From Brevibacterium sp. HMSC07C04 (GTDB lineage Bacteria; Actinomycetota; Actinomycetes; Actinomycetales; Brevibacteriaceae), in assembly GCF_001815905.1 (NCBI RefSeq), contig NZ_KV823235.1:2215-66214 (forward strand): DNA of 64,000 nucleotides, in the 5' to 3' direction. This document shows, piece after piece, positions 1 to 9,085 of the stretch. Position 1 is the stretch's first letter, and each line of letters begins with the position of its first letter. The position numbers and the translations under genes were made by a program. The notes beneath the pieces are model-generated. The model was not told where the DNA came from, made no database searches, and saw nothing but the letters and a program-made list of their open reading frames with translations.

Positions 1-88
1 AGGCAACAGTAGCCCCGCCCAACACCACACAAAGGCAAAACCAGACCCAAAACCAGGCCCAAAAGAAGACCCCACACACAACCAACAA

Positions 89-120
89 GGGCGGGTGTTC
101 AGCTTCCTGAACACCCGCCC
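89..120 (-). terminator. Terminator hairpin after map
   Basis: A perfect 14-bp inverted repeat (89-102 with 107-120) with a CTTC loop. On the minus strand it follows the map stop by 16 nt and is followed by a T/G-rich stretch, so it reads as a Rho-independent terminator closing secY-adk-map. Positions 1-88 hold an A/C-rich tract with no gene that I can see. Confidence 0.75.
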
Positions 121-135
121 CGTGAACCTACAGCC

Positions 136-972
136 CTAGTCCAATGGAGCCGGCTGCACGCCATATGCGGCCAAACGGTCCCTGCCGCCGTCTGGGGCGG
201 TCAGCACCCAAATTCCCCCGGAATGACGAGCAACCGTGTGCTCCCAGTGGGATGCACGGGAGCCATCCGCGGTAACAACAGTCCAGTCGTCATCAAGCGT
301 TCGGCTATCAGACCCGCCGGTGGTCAGCATCGGCTCAATGCAGATGGCCATCCCGGGTTTGATCTTCGGCCCGCGCTTTTTCACCGCGTAGTTCAAGACT
401 TCTGGTTCCATGTGCATCTGCGAACCGATGCCGTGTCCGGTGAAGTCTTCAATCAGTCCGCCGTGGAGCTCAGGTGCATTCTCCAACACCCATCCCTCGA
501 TGGCTTCGCCGATTTCGCCAATGCGATCGGCCCGGGCGAAAGCGGCAATTCCGGCCCACATGGCCTCTTCTGTTGCATCTGAAACCCGCAGGTCCTGCCC
601 ACGCGCAGCTTCCCGCCCGCCGACAAACACCGTGATTGCGGAATCACCGTGCCAGCCGTCCACAATCGCTCCGCCGTCGATCGAAACCATGTCGCCCTCT
701 TTGAGAACAATGCCATCGGACGGAATGCCGTGCACAATAACGTCGTTGACCGAAACGCACAGCGTGGCCGGGTAGCCCATATAGCCCAAAAAGTTTGACT
801 TCGCGCCGTGCTCCTCGATCACCCGCGCGCCAGCTGCGTCAACGTGCTCCGTCGTCGCTCCGGGCACACAGGCGGCCGCAGCGGCTTCCAAAGCCGCCCG
901 GGTGACCAAACCCGCACGGCGCATAGTGCGGATCTGGTCGTCCGTCTTCAGTTCGATCTTAGGACCGAACAT
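136..972 (-). CDS. map: Methionine aminopeptidase, type I
   Basis: Removes the initiator methionine from nascent proteins in the cytosol, using two divalent metal ions. The 278-residue protein shows the pita-bread peptidase signature: a substrate His in GYPATLCVSVND, metal ligands in SIDGGAIVDGWHGDSA, the GHGIGSQMHMEP segment with its His ligand, and a glutamate ligand in CIEPML. It has no N-terminal zinc-finger extension. The ATG overlaps the adk stop in an ATGA arrangement, so the two are translationally coupled. A strong terminator follows directly, so infA, a frequent next gene, is not in the same unit here. Confidence 0.95.
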   Translation of the reverse strand: MFGPKIELKTDDQIRTMRRAGLVTRAALEAAAAACVPGATTEHVDAAGARVIEEHGAKSNFLGYMGYPATLCVSVNDVIVHGIPSDGIVLKEGDMVSIDGGAIVDGWHGDSAITVFVGGREAARGQDLRVSDATEEAMWAGIAAFARADRIGEIGEAIEGWVLENAPELHGGLIEDFTGHGIGSQMHMEPEVLNYAVKKRGPKIKPGMAICIEPMLTTGGSDSRTLDDDWTVVTADGSRASHWEHTVARHSGGIWVLTAPDGGRDRLAAYGVQPAPLD

Positions 973-1541
973 CAGCCCTCAAGCGCTTTCATAATCCGTT
1001 CCGTAATCGCCTCGATCTCCCCCAAGCCGTCAACCTGGCGAAGCAGACCACGACGGCGGTAAATGTCCGTCAGCGGCTGAGTCTGCTCTTCGTAGACATC
1101 CATACGGTGACGGATGACGTCCTCGGTGTCGTCCGAACGGCCTTCGGTCTGCGCGCGAGCAAGCAGACGGCCGACAATCTCATCGGTGTCAGCGGTCAGT
1201 TCGACAACAGCGTCCAGGCTGTGACCGGAGGCTTCCAGCATGGAGTCAAGTTCATTCACCTGAGCTTCAGTGCGAGGGTAGCCGTCAAGCAGAAAACCGT
1301 CCTTTGCGTCATCCTGCTGCAAACGGTCGGCAACCATCGAATTGGTGACCTCGTCCGGCACGTACTCGCCGGCATCCATGTAGCGCTTCGCCTTCTTGCC
1401 CAGCTCGGTTTCGCCCTTAACATTCGCGCGGAAGATGTCTCCGGTCGAAATAGCGGGAATCGACAGTGCGGAGCTGAGCCTGGCTGCCTGGGTGCCCTTA
1501 CCTGCGCCAGGAGGGCCGATGAGGATGATGCGCTTTGTCAT
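972..1541 (-). CDS. adk: Adenylate kinase
   Basis: Interconverts ATP + AMP and 2 ADP in the cytosol. The P-loop GPPGAGKGT sits at residues 9-17, followed by the AMP-binding STGD segment and the DGYPRT motif near residue 86. At 189 residues it is the short form: the LID is a brief loop without the four-cysteine zinc site seen in Bacillus enzymes. It sits between secY and map, the standard bacterial order. Its TGA overlaps the map ATG. Confidence 0.96.
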   Translation of the reverse strand: MTKRIILIGPPGAGKGTQAARLSSALSIPAISTGDIFRANVKGETELGKKAKRYMDAGEYVPDEVTNSMVADRLQQDDAKDGFLLDGYPRTEAQVNELDSMLEASGHSLDAVVELTADTDEIVGRLLARAQTEGRSDDTEDVIRHRMDVYEEQTQPLTDIYRRRGLLRQVDGLGEIEAITERIMKALEG

Positions 1542-1587
1542 GTGCGTCCTTCCGATGTGTTCCTAATCGAATGCTACCTAAGCGCAA

Positions 1588-1625
1588 AGACCCGAACCCC
1601 AACAGCTGGGTCGGGATTCGGGTCT
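1588..1625 (-). promoter_or_regulatory. Intercistronic hairpin, secY-adk
   Basis: A 9-bp inverted repeat (1588-1596 with 1617-1625), with weaker C/G pairing inside the loop, lies in the 123-bp gap between the secY stop and the adk start. The minus-strand downstream side has only three T residues, so it may be a weak terminator or an mRNA-stability hairpin rather than a full stop. Confidence 0.4.
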
Positions 1626-1664
1626 GTGCGCTGGATCAAAGGGTTGTGTGAGCTCAGCGGCAGA

Positions 1665-2966
1665 TCAGCGCAGAAGGCCCTCGTAATGGCGCTGCTGCAT
1701 CTGCGAATCAATCTGTTTGACCGTTTCAAGGCCGACACCCACAACAATGAGGATCGACGTGCCGCCGAACGGGAAGTCCTGATTGGCATCCACGAGCACC
1801 AAGGCGATCAGCGGGATCATGGCCACGAACGCCAGATAAAGCGAACCGGGAGTCGTGATGCGGTTGAGGACAAAGCGCAGGTAGTCCTCAGTGGGCTTGC
1901 CGGCGCGAATGCCCGGAACAAAACCGCCGTACTTCTTCATGTTGTCGGCGACTTCTTCAGGGTTGAAGGTGATCGCAACGTAGAAGAACGCGAAGAAAAT
2001 AGTCAGACCGGCGTAGATGGCCATGTAGAGCGGGTGATCACCCCGGGCCAGGTAGGTGTGGATCCACTGCACCCAACCGGATTCAGGGTTGCCGAACTGA
2101 GAGATGAGCTGCGGCAGGTACAGAATCGAGCTTGCGAAGATGACCGGGATAACACCGGCCTGGTTGACCTTGATCGGAATGTAGGTCGAAGTGCCCCCAA
2201 ACATACGGCGACCCACCATGCGCTTGGCATACTGCACCGGAATGCGACGCTGCGACTGCTCAACAAAGACAACCAGCGCCACAACCAGCAGACCGACCAA
2301 GCAGACAATCGCGAAGACGTCCGGGCCCTTCGACTTGAGGATCTCGCCGAATGCGGTCGGGAAGCCAGCAGCAACCGACGTGAAGATCAGCAGCGACATG
2401 CCGTTGCCCACGCCGCGCTCCGTAATCTGCTCACCCAGCCACATAATGAGGGCAGTGCCCGCCGTGAGGGTGAGAACGATGATCAGCTGCGCCCACCACT
2501 CATCGCGCACAATGATGTTTTCACAGCCTTCGACATTGCCGAACAGAGCACCGGTGCGCACAGTCGTCACCAGAGTCGTAGCGTTGAGAACAGCCAGACC
2601 AATAGTCATATAGCGGGTGTACTGCGTCAGCTTGGCCTGCCCGGAAGCACCCTCCTTGTGCAGCGCCTCAAAGCGCGGAATGACCACGCGCAGAAGCTGC
2701 GTGATAATCGAAGCGGTGATGTAGGGCATGATGCCCAACGCGAAAATAGACAGCTTCAGCAGCGCACCGCCGGAGAACAGGTTGATCATGCCGAAGGCAC
2801 CCGAATTCAGCTGCGGATTGGAAACACACTGCTGAACGTTCGCGTAGTCAATGCCCGGCGCAGGAATGAAGCTGCCCAAGCGGAAGAGCACGATAATGCC
2901 CAAGGTGAAGAGGAGTTTGTTCCTCAGATCCGGGGTCCGGAAGGCTCTACCGATAGCGCCGAACAA
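1665..2966 (-). CDS. secY: Protein translocase subunit SecY
   Basis: Forms the channel of the SecYEG translocon in the cytoplasmic membrane. Ten hydrophobic segments are visible; the N-terminal FRTPDLRNKLLFTLG segment, the plug-region GMINLFSGGAL segment and ITERGVGNGMS are typical of the family. An upstream TTG at 2984 would give 439 residues. I prefer the TTG at 2964-2966 (433 residues, beginning FGAIGRAFRTPDL) because a perfect AGGAGG (2971-2976) lies between the two and would serve it with a 4-nt spacer. The same AGGAGG-N4-TTG layout occurs at the metallo-beta-lactamase gene near 32.7 kb. secY is separated from rplO by a strong terminator and probably has its own promoter. Confidence 0.94.
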   Translation of the reverse strand: MFGAIGRAFRTPDLRNKLLFTLGIIVLFRLGSFIPAPGIDYANVQQCVSNPQLNSGAFGMINLFSGGALLKLSIFALGIMPYITASIITQLLRVVIPRFEALHKEGASGQAKLTQYTRYMTIGLAVLNATTLVTTVRTGALFGNVEGCENIIVRDEWWAQLIIVLTLTAGTALIMWLGEQITERGVGNGMSLLIFTSVAAGFPTAFGEILKSKGPDVFAIVCLVGLLVVALVVFVEQSQRRIPVQYAKRMVGRRMFGGTSTYIPIKVNQAGVIPVIFASSILYLPQLISQFGNPESGWVQWIHTYLARGDHPLYMAIYAGLTIFFAFFYVAITFNPEEVADNMKKYGGFVPGIRAGKPTEDYLRFVLNRITTPGSLYLAFVAMIPLIALVLVDANQDFPFGGTSILIVVGVGLETVKQIDSQMQQRHYEGLLR

Positions 2967-3089
2967 ACGTCCTCCTGAGATCAAGAACCCGCACCTTCGA
3001 CAAGTTCAAGGCACGACGATTCCGCAGACAGATACCGCAGGTACTTTACTCCGCTCCAACAGGCCAAGCAAACCCGAATCTGACATACC

Positions 3090-3106
3090 AGGCGACCGGC
3101 ACCTCG
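3090..3106 (+). repeat. Short interspersed repeat, diverged copy
   Basis: AGGCGACCGGCACCTCG differs at two positions from the AGGTGAGCGGCACCTCG core found at 18503, 33506 and 36581. It lies in the rplO-secY intergenic space. Unlike the other copies, its AGGCG/CACCT arms contain a mismatch. Confidence 0.45.
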
Positions 3107-3131
3107 CCCAACGCTTCCCAAAACAAAAACA

Positions 3132-3166
3132 GACGAGGCGGAGGTCAAGATGACCTCCGCCTCGTC
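3132..3166 (-). terminator. Strong terminator after rplO
   Basis: A perfect 16-bp inverted repeat (3132-3147 with 3151-3166) with a 3-nt loop. On the minus strand it is followed by TGTTTTTGTTTTGGG, a classic U-rich tail. It should end most S10/spc transcription before secY. Confidence 0.85.
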
Positions 3167-3197
3167 AGCGAAATCAGACAGCCTAAGCTGCCGTCAA

Positions 3198-3653
3198 TCA
3201 GGCTTCAGTTGCAGTGCCGCCGGCAGCCTTGATCTTTTCGATCGCGGAACCGGAGAACTTTTCAGCCGTGATGTTGATCTTCGCGGTGAGTTCACCCTCA
3301 CCGAGAACCTTGACGGGCTGCTTGGCGCGGACAGCACCCTTTTCCACCAGATCGGCAACCGTGATGTCGCCGCCTTCCGGGAACAGCGCCTGCAGCTTGT
3401 CCAGGTTGATGACCGCGTAGGTCACCTTGTTCGGGTTCTTAAAACCGCGCAGCTTGGGCAGACGCATGTGCAGCGGCGTCTGTCCGCCCTCGAAACCGTG
3501 GGGAACCTGGTAGCGGGCCTTCGTGCCCTTGGTTCCGCGGCCTGCGGTCTTACCGCCCTTGCCTGCTTCACCACGACCGTAGCGGTGCTTGGCGGTCTTC
3601 TCGCCCTCAGCGGGGCGCAGGTGGTGAAGCTTGAGTGCACGTTCTTCAGCCAT
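3198..3653 (-). CDS. rplO: 50S ribosomal protein L15
   Basis: Late-assembly protein of the large subunit. The 151-residue sequence opens with the L15 pattern [20 protein letters not shown] and the glycine-rich segment [13 protein letters not shown], and has the [18 protein letters not shown] motif around residues 54-71. It follows rpmD by a single base and is the last gene before a strong terminator. Confidence 0.96.
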   Translation of the reverse strand: MAEERALKLHHLRPAEGEKTAKHRYGRGEAGKGGKTAGRGTKGTKARYQVPHGFEGGQTPLHMRLPKLRGFKNPNKVTYAVINLDKLQALFPEGGDITVADLVEKGAVRAKQPVKVLGEGELTAKINITAEKFSGSAIEKIKAAGGTATEA

Positions 3654-3654
3654 G

Positions 3655-3840
3655 TCAGTCCACCTCTTCGCACTTGACCAGGTGGCGAACAGCGTTCACC
3701 ATACCGCGAACCTCGGGACGGTCCTCGCGAACCACCGAGTGGTTCAGACGCTTAAGACCGAGAGTGCGGATGGTTTCACGGTGCTGCGGCTTGCCACCGA
3801 TCGTCGACTTGATCTGCGTAATCTTCAGCTTCTTAGCCAT
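3655..3840 (-). CDS. rpmD: 50S ribosomal protein L30
   Basis: Small (61-residue) L30 of the bacterial short type, with the family pattern [20 protein letters not shown] at the N-terminus and the [18 protein letters not shown] segment after it. Its ATG overlaps the rpsE stop (ATGA), and rplO starts right after it, so the three are tightly coupled in the spc block. Confidence 0.95.
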   Translation of the reverse strand: MAKKLKITQIKSTIGGKPQHRETIRTLGLKRLNHSVVREDRPEVRGMVNAVRHLVKCEEVD

Positions 3841-4469
3841 CAGGCGCTTGCCCCGCTTTCTGCTGCGCGCAGAAGAGCGTGCGGAGCAACTTCGTCAACC
3901 GGCAGGCCACGGCGAGCCGCGACTTCTTCCGGACGCTCCAAGCCCTTCAGCGCTGCAATGGTGGCGTGCACGATGTTGATCGCATTTGCCGAACCCAGCG
4001 ACTTCGAAAGGATGTCGTGGATGCCAGCGCAGTCGAGGACGGCACGGACAGGACCACCGGCGATAACACCGGTACCGGCCGAAGCCGGACGGAGCAGGAC
4101 AACGCCCGCGGCGTCTTCACCCTGCACCGGGTGCGGAATGGTCTTCTCGATGCGGGGGACGCGGAAGAAGTTCTTCTTCGCTTCCTCAACACCCTTGGCA
4201 ATGGCCGCGGGAACTTCCTTGGCCTTGCCGTAGCCCATTCCGACCATGCCATCGCCATCGCCCACAACGACCAGGGCGGTGAAGGAGAACCGGCGTCCGC
4301 CCTTCACAACCTTGGACACGCGGTTGATGGTGACAACGTGCTCAATGAACTGGTTCTTGTCTTCGCGCTCACCGCGTCCACCGCGGCGACCGCCCTGGCC
4401 GCGACCGCGACCGCGACCGCGATCGGGGTTCTGCTGCTCAGTCTGGTTTGTCTTCTCTTCGTTGCTCAC
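3840..4469 (-). CDS. rpsE: 30S ribosomal protein S5
   Basis: Small-subunit protein that contributes to decoding accuracy. The S5 double-stranded-RNA-binding core begins near residue 40 ([19 protein letters not shown]) and includes [13 protein letters not shown] and the C-terminal domain with [12 protein letters not shown]. Residues 1-37 are an extension not found in E. coli S5, with an acidic/Gln start and an Arg/Gly run ([15 protein letters not shown]). The GTG start overlaps the rplR stop (GTGA), with GGAGG 9 nt upstream. Confidence 0.96.
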   Translation of the reverse strand: MSNEEKTNQTEQQNPDRGRGRGRGQGGRRGGRGEREDKNQFIEHVVTINRVSKVVKGGRRFSFTALVVVGDGDGMVGMGYGKAKEVPAAIAKGVEEAKKNFFRVPRIEKTIPHPVQGEDAAGVVLLRPASAGTGVIAGGPVRAVLDCAGIHDILSKSLGSANAINIVHATIAALKGLERPEEVAARRGLPVDEVAPHALLRAAESGASA

Positions 4470-4846
4470 AGCGCCAGACCTCCTTCACGTGCGCCCTCTG
4501 CGATTGCGGCCACACGGCCGTGGTAGGCGTTGCCGCCGCGGTCGAACACAACAGCCTCAACACCGACGGCCTTCGCGCGTTCGGCGATGAGCTCGCCGAC
4601 CTTGCGTGCCTTTGCGGTCTTGTCGCCGTCGAACGAACGCAGCTCGGCTTCCATAGTCGAGGCCGAAGCAACGGTATTGCCGGCTTCGTCGTCGATGACC
4701 TGGACGAACACGTGACGCGACGAGCGGGTCACCGAAAGACGCGGACGTTCGGGCGTGCCGTTGATGTGCTTGCGCAGACGGGCGTGGCGACGGTTGCGTG
4801 CAGCAGTCTTGGACTTGCCGCGGCTCTTCTTCAATCCGAAGGCCAT
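4466..4846 (-). CDS. rplR: 50S ribosomal protein L18
   Basis: 5S rRNA-binding protein of the central protuberance, working with L5. Its 126 residues include the basic N-terminus, the [18 protein letters not shown] segment and the C-terminal block [20 protein letters not shown] typical of L18. Two bases separate it from the rplF stop, and it overlaps rpsE by 4 nt. Confidence 0.96.
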   Translation of the reverse strand: MAFGLKKSRGKSKTAARNRRHARLRKHINGTPERPRLSVTRSSRHVFVQVIDDEAGNTVASASTMEAELRSFDGDKTAKARKVGELIAERAKAVGVEAVVFDRGGNAYHGRVAAIAEGAREGGLAL

Positions 4847-4848
4847 GG

Positions 4849-5385
4849 TTACTTACCAGCCTTTCCAACCTTGCGGCGAACCTGTTCGCCTGCGTAGCGG
4901 ACACCCTTGCCTTTGTAGGGTTCGGGCTTGCGAAGCTTGCGGATGTTCGCAGCGACTTCGCCGACAAGCTGCTTGTCGATTCCGCTGACGGTGAGTTTGT
5001 TGTTGCCCTCAACCGTGAAGGTGATTCCCTGCGGTGCGGCAACCGGGATCGAGTGCGAGTAGCCCAGCGACATTTCGATGTCGCTGCCCTTCGCCTGAAC
5101 GCGGTAGCCGGTGCCGACGATCTCGAGCTTCTTTTCGTAGCCCTGGGTCACACCGACGATCATGTTGTCGACCAGGGTGCGCGACAGACCGTGCAGGGCG
5201 CGAGATTCGCGCTCCTCGTTCGGACGCTCAAGGGTGATGACGCCGTCTTCGAGCTCAACCTTGATCGGTTCAGCAACCGTGTGGCTCAGTTCGCCCTTGG
5301 GGCCCTTCACGCTGACGGTCTGGCCGTCGATCTTGACCTCAACACCGCTGGGAACGGAGATGGGGCGCTTGCCGATACGTGACAT
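4849..5385 (-). CDS. rplF: 50S ribosomal protein L6
   Basis: Two-domain protein near the sarcin-ricin loop. At 178 residues it has the usual length. The start [17 protein letters not shown] and the C-terminal signature [11 protein letters not shown] are diagnostic. It lies between rpsH (17-bp gap) and rplR in the spc gene order. Confidence 0.97.
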   Translation of the reverse strand: MSRIGKRPISVPSGVEVKIDGQTVSVKGPKGELSHTVAEPIKVELEDGVITLERPNEERESRALHGLSRTLVDNMIVGVTQGYEKKLEIVGTGYRVQAKGSDIEMSLGYSHSIPVAAPQGITFTVEGNNKLTVSGIDKQLVGEVAANIRKLRKPEPYKGKGVRYAGEQVRRKVGKAGK

Positions 5386-5402
5386 TGTGCTCTCTCCTTC
5401 CC

Positions 5403-5801
5403 TTACCAGACGTAGGCGAGGACTTCCCCGCCCACACCCTTCTTAGCTGCCGTGCGGTCAGTCATCAGACCGGACGACGTGGACAGAATCGCGATGCCGA
5501 GACCGCCGAGAACCTTCGGCAGGTTGGTGCTCTTGGCGTAGACGCGAAGACCGGGCTTCGAGACGCGCTTGAGGCCGGCGATCGAACGTTCGCGGTTCGG
5601 GCCGAACTTCAGGTCCATCTCCAGAGTCTTGCCGACGCGGGCGTCTTCGACGCGGTAGTCGGCGATGTAGCCCTCGGCCTTGAGAATGTCGGCGATGTTC
5701 GCCTTCAGCTTGCTGTGGGGCATGCTGACATCCTCGTGGTACGCCGAGTTGGCGTTGCGCAGACGCGTAAGCATGTCTGCGACTGGGTCAGTCATAGTCA
5801 T
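5403..5801 (-). CDS. rpsH: 30S ribosomal protein S8
   Basis: Primary 16S rRNA-binding protein of the platform; in E. coli it represses the spc operon by binding its mRNA. The 132-residue protein has the opening [17 protein letters not shown] and the C-terminal [17 protein letters not shown] signature. It directly follows rplE across a 77-bp gap. The zinc or non-zinc S14 gene (rpsN/rpsZ) that many bacteria have between L5 and S8 is absent. Confidence 0.97.
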   Translation of the reverse strand: MTMTDPVADMLTRLRNANSAYHEDVSMPHSKLKANIADILKAEGYIADYRVEDARVGKTLEMDLKFGPNRERSIAGLKRVSKPGLRVYAKSTNLPKVLGGLGIAILSTSSGLMTDRTAAKKGVGGEVLAYVW

Positions 5802-5878
5802 TGGGCTTTAGCCCTTCCTCGCTGCGGTTTCTGTGCCGTTTCCGATTGTGGATCGACACGGACCTTCAACGTAGTGGT

Positions 5879-6451
5879 TCAGTTTGCTTTAAAGGGGAAG
5901 CCCAGGTGCTTGATAAGCGCCCGGCCCTCTTCGTCGGTCTTGGCGGTAGTGACGATCGTGATGTCCATACCGCGAACGCGGTCGATGTTGTCCTGGTTGA
6001 TTTCGTGGAACATCGACTGTTCGGTCAGGCCGAAGGTGTAGTTTCCGTTGCCGTCGAACTGGCGGTCCGAGAGTCCGCGGAAGTCGCGGATACGCGGCAG
6101 TGCCAGCGAAATGGTGCGGTCGAGGAACTCCCACATGCGCGCCCGGCGCAGCGTGACGTGAGCGCCGATCGGCTGGCCTTCGCGCAGCTTGAACTGTGCG
6201 ATCGACTTGCGTGCGCGGGTGACAACCGGCTTCTGACCCGTGATGAGGGTCAGGTCGTTGATTGCGCCTTCGATGAGCTTCGAGTCGCGGGCGGCGTCAC
6301 CGACACCCATGTTCACGACGACCTTTTCGATCGTGGGAACCTGCATGGGGTTCGCGTAGTTGAACTCCTCCTGCATCTTCGCGACGATCTCGTTGCGGTA
6401 GAACTCGCGCAGTCGAGGTGCAGGACGGCTGGTTGCTGTTGCTTCAGTCAT
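5879..6451 (-). CDS. rplE: 50S ribosomal protein L5
   Basis: 5S rRNA-binding protein of the central protuberance. At 190 residues it carries the family patterns [33 protein letters not shown] and [20 protein letters not shown]. Its ATG overlaps the rplX stop (TGATG). The gap after it (5802-5878) holds no S14 gene. Confidence 0.97.
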   Translation of the reverse strand: MTEATATSRPAPRLREFYRNEIVAKMQEEFNYANPMQVPTIEKVVVNMGVGDAARDSKLIEGAINDLTLITGQKPVVTRARKSIAQFKLREGQPIGAHVTLRRARMWEFLDRTISLALPRIRDFRGLSDRQFDGNGNYTFGLTEQSMFHEINQDNIDRVRGMDITIVTTAKTDEEGRALIKHLGFPFKAN

Positions 6452-6822
6452 CAGATGTCCTCTCCGGTACGACGCGAGTAGCGGACGCGGACGGTCTTGG
6501 TGCGGCCGTCGCGTTCAACCTTTTCCTCGCGGAAGCCCACGCGGGTCGGCTTGTTGTCCTTGGGGTCAACGAGCATGACGTTCGAAACGTGAATCGGAGC
6601 TTCGTGAATCTCGATGCCTCCGGCAGTAGCGCCGGCTGCGGTCTGAGTGGCGCGCTTGTGCTTGGTGATGCGGTTGACGCCTTCGACCAGAACACGCTGG
6701 CGTTCGGGGTACACGGCCAGAACCTTGCCCTGCTTGCCGCGGTCGCCTCCGCGCTCCTGCTTTGCACCGGCGATCACCTGAACGGTGTCGCCCTTCTTGA
6801 TGTGCAGCTTAGGTGCCGTCAT
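6451..6822 (-). CDS. rplX: 50S ribosomal protein L24
   Basis: Assembly-initiator protein binding 23S rRNA domain I. The KOW motif is at the N-terminus ([20 protein letters not shown], then [19 protein letters not shown]). At 123 residues it is slightly longer than the E. coli protein, with inserted residues around [12 protein letters not shown]. It sits 2 bp after rplN and overlaps rplE. Confidence 0.97.
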   Translation of the reverse strand: MTAPKLHIKKGDTVQVIAGAKQERGGDRGKQGKVLAVYPERQRVLVEGVNRITKHKRATQTAAGATAGGIEIHEAPIHVSNVMLVDPKDNKPTRVGFREEKVERDGRTKTVRVRYSRRTGEDI

Positions 6823-6824
6823 TC

Positions 6825-7193
6825 TTACAACACCTCCGGTGCGAGCGAGATGATCTTCATGAACTTCTTTTCGCGCAGCTCACGGCCCACGGGGCCGAAG
6901 ATGCGGGTGCCGCGCGGTTCACCGTCGGTCTTGAGGATGACGGCTGCGTTTTCGTCGAACGAAATGTACGAACCGTCGTTGCGACGCTGCGCCTTGCGGG
7001 TGCGCACAACAACGGCCTTGACGATGTCGCCCTTCTTGACGTTGCCGCCGGGGATTGCGTCCTTGACCGTAGCGACGATCGTGTCGCCGACGGACGCGTA
7101 GCGACGTCCTGAACCCCCGAGGATCCGGATGGCAAGGATCTCCTTGGCACCGGTGTTGTCAGCGACTTTCAGTCGCGACTCCTGCTGGATCAA
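6825..7193 (-). CDS. rplN: 50S ribosomal protein L14
   Basis: Interface protein of the large subunit, first gene of the spc half of the block. It is 122 residues, the family length, with [20 protein letters not shown] at the N-terminus and the basic block [19 protein letters not shown]. The start is TTG, preceded by AGGAGAAGACA. A 140-bp gap with a long hairpin separates it from rpsQ. Confidence 0.97.
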   Translation of the reverse strand: MIQQESRLKVADNTGAKEILAIRILGGSGRRYASVGDTIVATVKDAIPGGNVKKGDIVKAVVVRTRKAQRRNDGSYISFDENAAVILKTDGEPRGTRIFGPVGRELREKKFMKIISLAPEVL

Positions 7194-7264
7194 TGTCTTC
7201 TCCTGTCGTCTCGCTGGTTCTCTTTATGAGCCTTGCGGAACGGTTGTGTTTACAGTGCCCGTGT

Positions 7265-7317
7265 GCGGTTCCCCGGTAGCCGCCCCCAGGAGTGGGGGCG
7301 GGACCGGGGCGGACCGC
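7265..7317 (-). promoter_or_regulatory. Long GC-rich hairpin between rpsQ and rplN
   Basis: Nested inverted repeats: 7281-7288 pairs with 7293-7300 (8 bp), 7271-7277 with 7303-7309 (7 bp), and GCGGT at 7265-7269 with ACCGC at 7313-7317. Together they form an imperfect ~53-nt stem in the only sizeable gap of the S10-spc run, exactly at the classical S10/spc operon boundary. There is no U-run, so attenuation, processing or mRNA protection are all possible. Confidence 0.5.
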
Positions 7318-7333
7318 AGCCGGTGGCCGCGAA

Positions 7334-7612
7334 TTACTTGGCGCGCTCGATGATCTCTACGAGTCGCCAGCGCTTCGTTGCCGAGTACGGGCGGGTCTCA
7401 GCAACACGCACGAGGTCGCCAACACCAGCGGTGTTGTCTTCGTCGTGGGCCTTGAACTTGGTGGTCGTGCGCATGATCTTGCCGTACAGGCGGTGCTGCT
7501 TGCGGCGCTCGACCTCAACCACGATGGTCTTGTCCATTTTGTCAGACACAACGTAGCCGCGCGCGGTCTTACGGCTGCCGCGCTGGGTGGTTTCTGTCAC
7601 TTCAGACATCAC
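7334..7612 (-). CDS. rpsQ: 30S ribosomal protein S17
   Basis: Primary 16S rRNA-binding protein with an OB fold. Its 92 residues include the pattern [20 protein letters not shown] and [20 protein letters not shown], with the typical S17 C-terminus ([11 protein letters not shown]). Its start overlaps the rpmC stop. It is the last gene of the S10 half of the block and is followed by a structured 140-bp gap. Confidence 0.97.
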   Translation of the reverse strand: MMSEVTETTQRGSRKTARGYVVSDKMDKTIVVEVERRKQHRLYGKIMRTTTKFKAHDEDNTAGVGDLVRVAETRPYSATKRWRLVEIIERAK

Positions 7613-7860
7613 TTGCCCTCTTCCTTAGCGTCAGCCGGGTTGGTGCGGAGCAGAAGCTCGCGTTCGCGAAGCACGGTGTAGATGCGTGCAATGTCCTTCC
7701 GGACGGCCTTCACGCGACCGGGGTTGTCGAGCTGGCCGGTTGCGGCCTGGAAGCGCAGGTTGAACAGTTCAGCCTTTGCCTTCTTGAGCTCTTCGCCCAG
7801 ACGTTCGTTGTTGTAGCCGTCGAGAACGTCCATGGTCAGATCCTTGGATCCTACTGCCAC
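7609..7860 (-). CDS. rpmC: 50S ribosomal protein L29
   Basis: Two-helix protein near the exit tunnel that helps dock trigger factor and SRP. The core [23 protein letters not shown] and the [10 protein letters not shown] helix are typical. The frame is open further upstream, into rplP. I chose the GTG at 7858-7860, which begins right after the rplP stop with an AAGGTGG ribosome-binding site 8 nt upstream; this gives 83 residues. An ATG nine codons further in is the other candidate. Confidence 0.92.
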   Translation of the reverse strand: MAVGSKDLTMDVLDGYNNERLGEELKKAKAELFNLRFQAATGQLDNPGRVKAVRKDIARIYTVLRERELLLRTNPADAKEEGK

Positions 7861-7861
7861 G

Positions 7862-8278
7862 TCATTCACCACCTTCACGAGAAACAATGCGGGCCTTCAT
7901 CGGAAGCTTGTGGATTGCGAGCCGCAGAGCTTCGCGAGCCACTTGTTCCGAAACGCCGCCGAGCTCGAACATGATGCGTCCGGGCTTGACGGGTGCAACC
8001 CACCATTCGGGTGAGCCCTTACCGGAGCCCATGCGGGTCTCGGCAGGCTTCTTGGTAATGGGACGGTCCGGGAAGATGTTGATCCAGACCTTGCCGCCGC
8101 GTTTGATGTGGCGGGTCATGGCAATACGAGCAGCTTCGATCTGACGGTTGGTCACATAAGCGGCGTCGAGTGCCTGAATGCCCCATTCACCGAATGCCAG
8201 TTCGGTTCCGCCCTTGGCGTAGCCGTCGAGGCTGGGGTGGTGCGGCTTGCGGTACTTAACACGACGAGGGATCAGCAC
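7862..8278 (-). CDS. rplP: 50S ribosomal protein L16
   Basis: Large-subunit protein near the A-site tRNA elbow. The 138 residues match the usual length and show [20 protein letters not shown] at the start, the [21 protein letters not shown] block and the [20 protein letters not shown] signature. rpsC ends 3 bp before its start, and rpmC starts 1 bp after its stop. Confidence 0.97.
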   Translation of the reverse strand: MLIPRRVKYRKPHHPSLDGYAKGGTELAFGEWGIQALDAAYVTNRQIEAARIAMTRHIKRGGKVWINIFPDRPITKKPAETRMGSGKGSPEWWVAPVKPGRIMFELGGVSEQVAREALRLAIHKLPMKARIVSREGGE

Positions 8279-8281
8279 GTG

Positions 8282-9085
8282 TCAGCCCTCCGTTCCGGCT
8301 GCGGCTTCTTTCGAAGCTGCAGCATTGTCGTTCTTCTGCTGAGCTGCGCCCTGACCGCCGCGTCCGCGTCCACCGCGGCCGCGTCCGCGTCCACCGCGTC
8401 CGCCGCGCTGGTTGGTCTGTGCAGCTTCCTGAGCGGCAAGTTCCTTGTCAGTCATGTCGCCGCGGTAGACCCAGACCTTCACGCCGATCCGGCCGAAGGT
8501 GGTGTGCGCTTCGTAGAAGCCGTAGTCGATGTTCGCCCGCAGGGTGTGCAGCGGCACACGGCCTTCGCGGTAGAACTCCGAACGGCTCATTTCAGCGCCG
8601 CCGAGACGGCCGGAGCACTGCACGCGGATGCCCTTGGCACCTGCGCGCTGTGCGGACTGGATTGCCTTGCGCATAGCGCGGCGGAATGCCACGCGGCTGG
8701 CAAGCTGCTCTGCTACACCCTGGGCGACCAGCTGTGCATTGACCTCGGGGTTCTTGACTTCGAGGATGTTCAGCTGGATCTGCTTGCCGGTGAGCTTCTC
8801 AAGCTTGGAGCGCAGGCGGTCGGCTTCCGCACCCCGGCGGCCGATGACAATGCCGGGGCGTGCCGTGTGGATGTCCACGCGAACACGGTCACGGGTGCGC
8901 TCGATGTTGATTTTTGCAAGGCCCGCGCGTTCGAGGTCGGTTTCGAGCATCTTGCGAATGCGGATGTCTTCGCCGACGTAGTCCTTGTAGCGCTGACCCT
9001 TAACGGTCGAGTCCGAGAACCACTTCGAACGGTGATCGGTGGTGATGCCCATCCGGAACCCGGTGGGGTTGATCTTCTGACCCAT
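8282..9085 (-). CDS. rpsC: 30S ribosomal protein S3
   Basis: Part of the mRNA entry tunnel and helicase site. The 267-residue protein starts [20 protein letters not shown], has the KH domain ([13 protein letters not shown], around residues 79-91) and the C-terminal S3 domain up to about residue 212 ([13 protein letters not shown]). The last ~45 residues are an extension beyond E. coli S3: an Arg/Gly run ([18 protein letters not shown]) followed by an Ala/Glu-rich end. It overlaps rplV by one base. Confidence 0.97.
   Translation of the reverse strand: MGQKINPTGFRMGITTDHRSKWFSDSTVKGQRYKDYVGEDIRIRKMLETDLERAGLAKINIERTRDRVRVDIHTARPGIVIGRRGAEADRLRSKLEKLTGKQIQLNILEVKNPEVNAQLVAQGVAEQLASRVAFRRAMRKAIQSAQRAGAKGIRVQCSGRLGGAEMSRSEFYREGRVPLHTLRANIDYGFYEAHTTFGRIGVKVWVYRGDMTDKELAAQEAAQTNQRGGRGGRGRGRGGRGRGGQGAAQQKNDNAAASKEAAAGTEG

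Noticed and set aside
1107-2978. A 623-codon open frame on the plus strand opposite adk/secY
   Set aside because: It is fully antisense to two conserved genes, is rich in Arg/His/Gln as antisense frames in GC-rich DNA are, and has no ribosome-binding site or recognisable motif.
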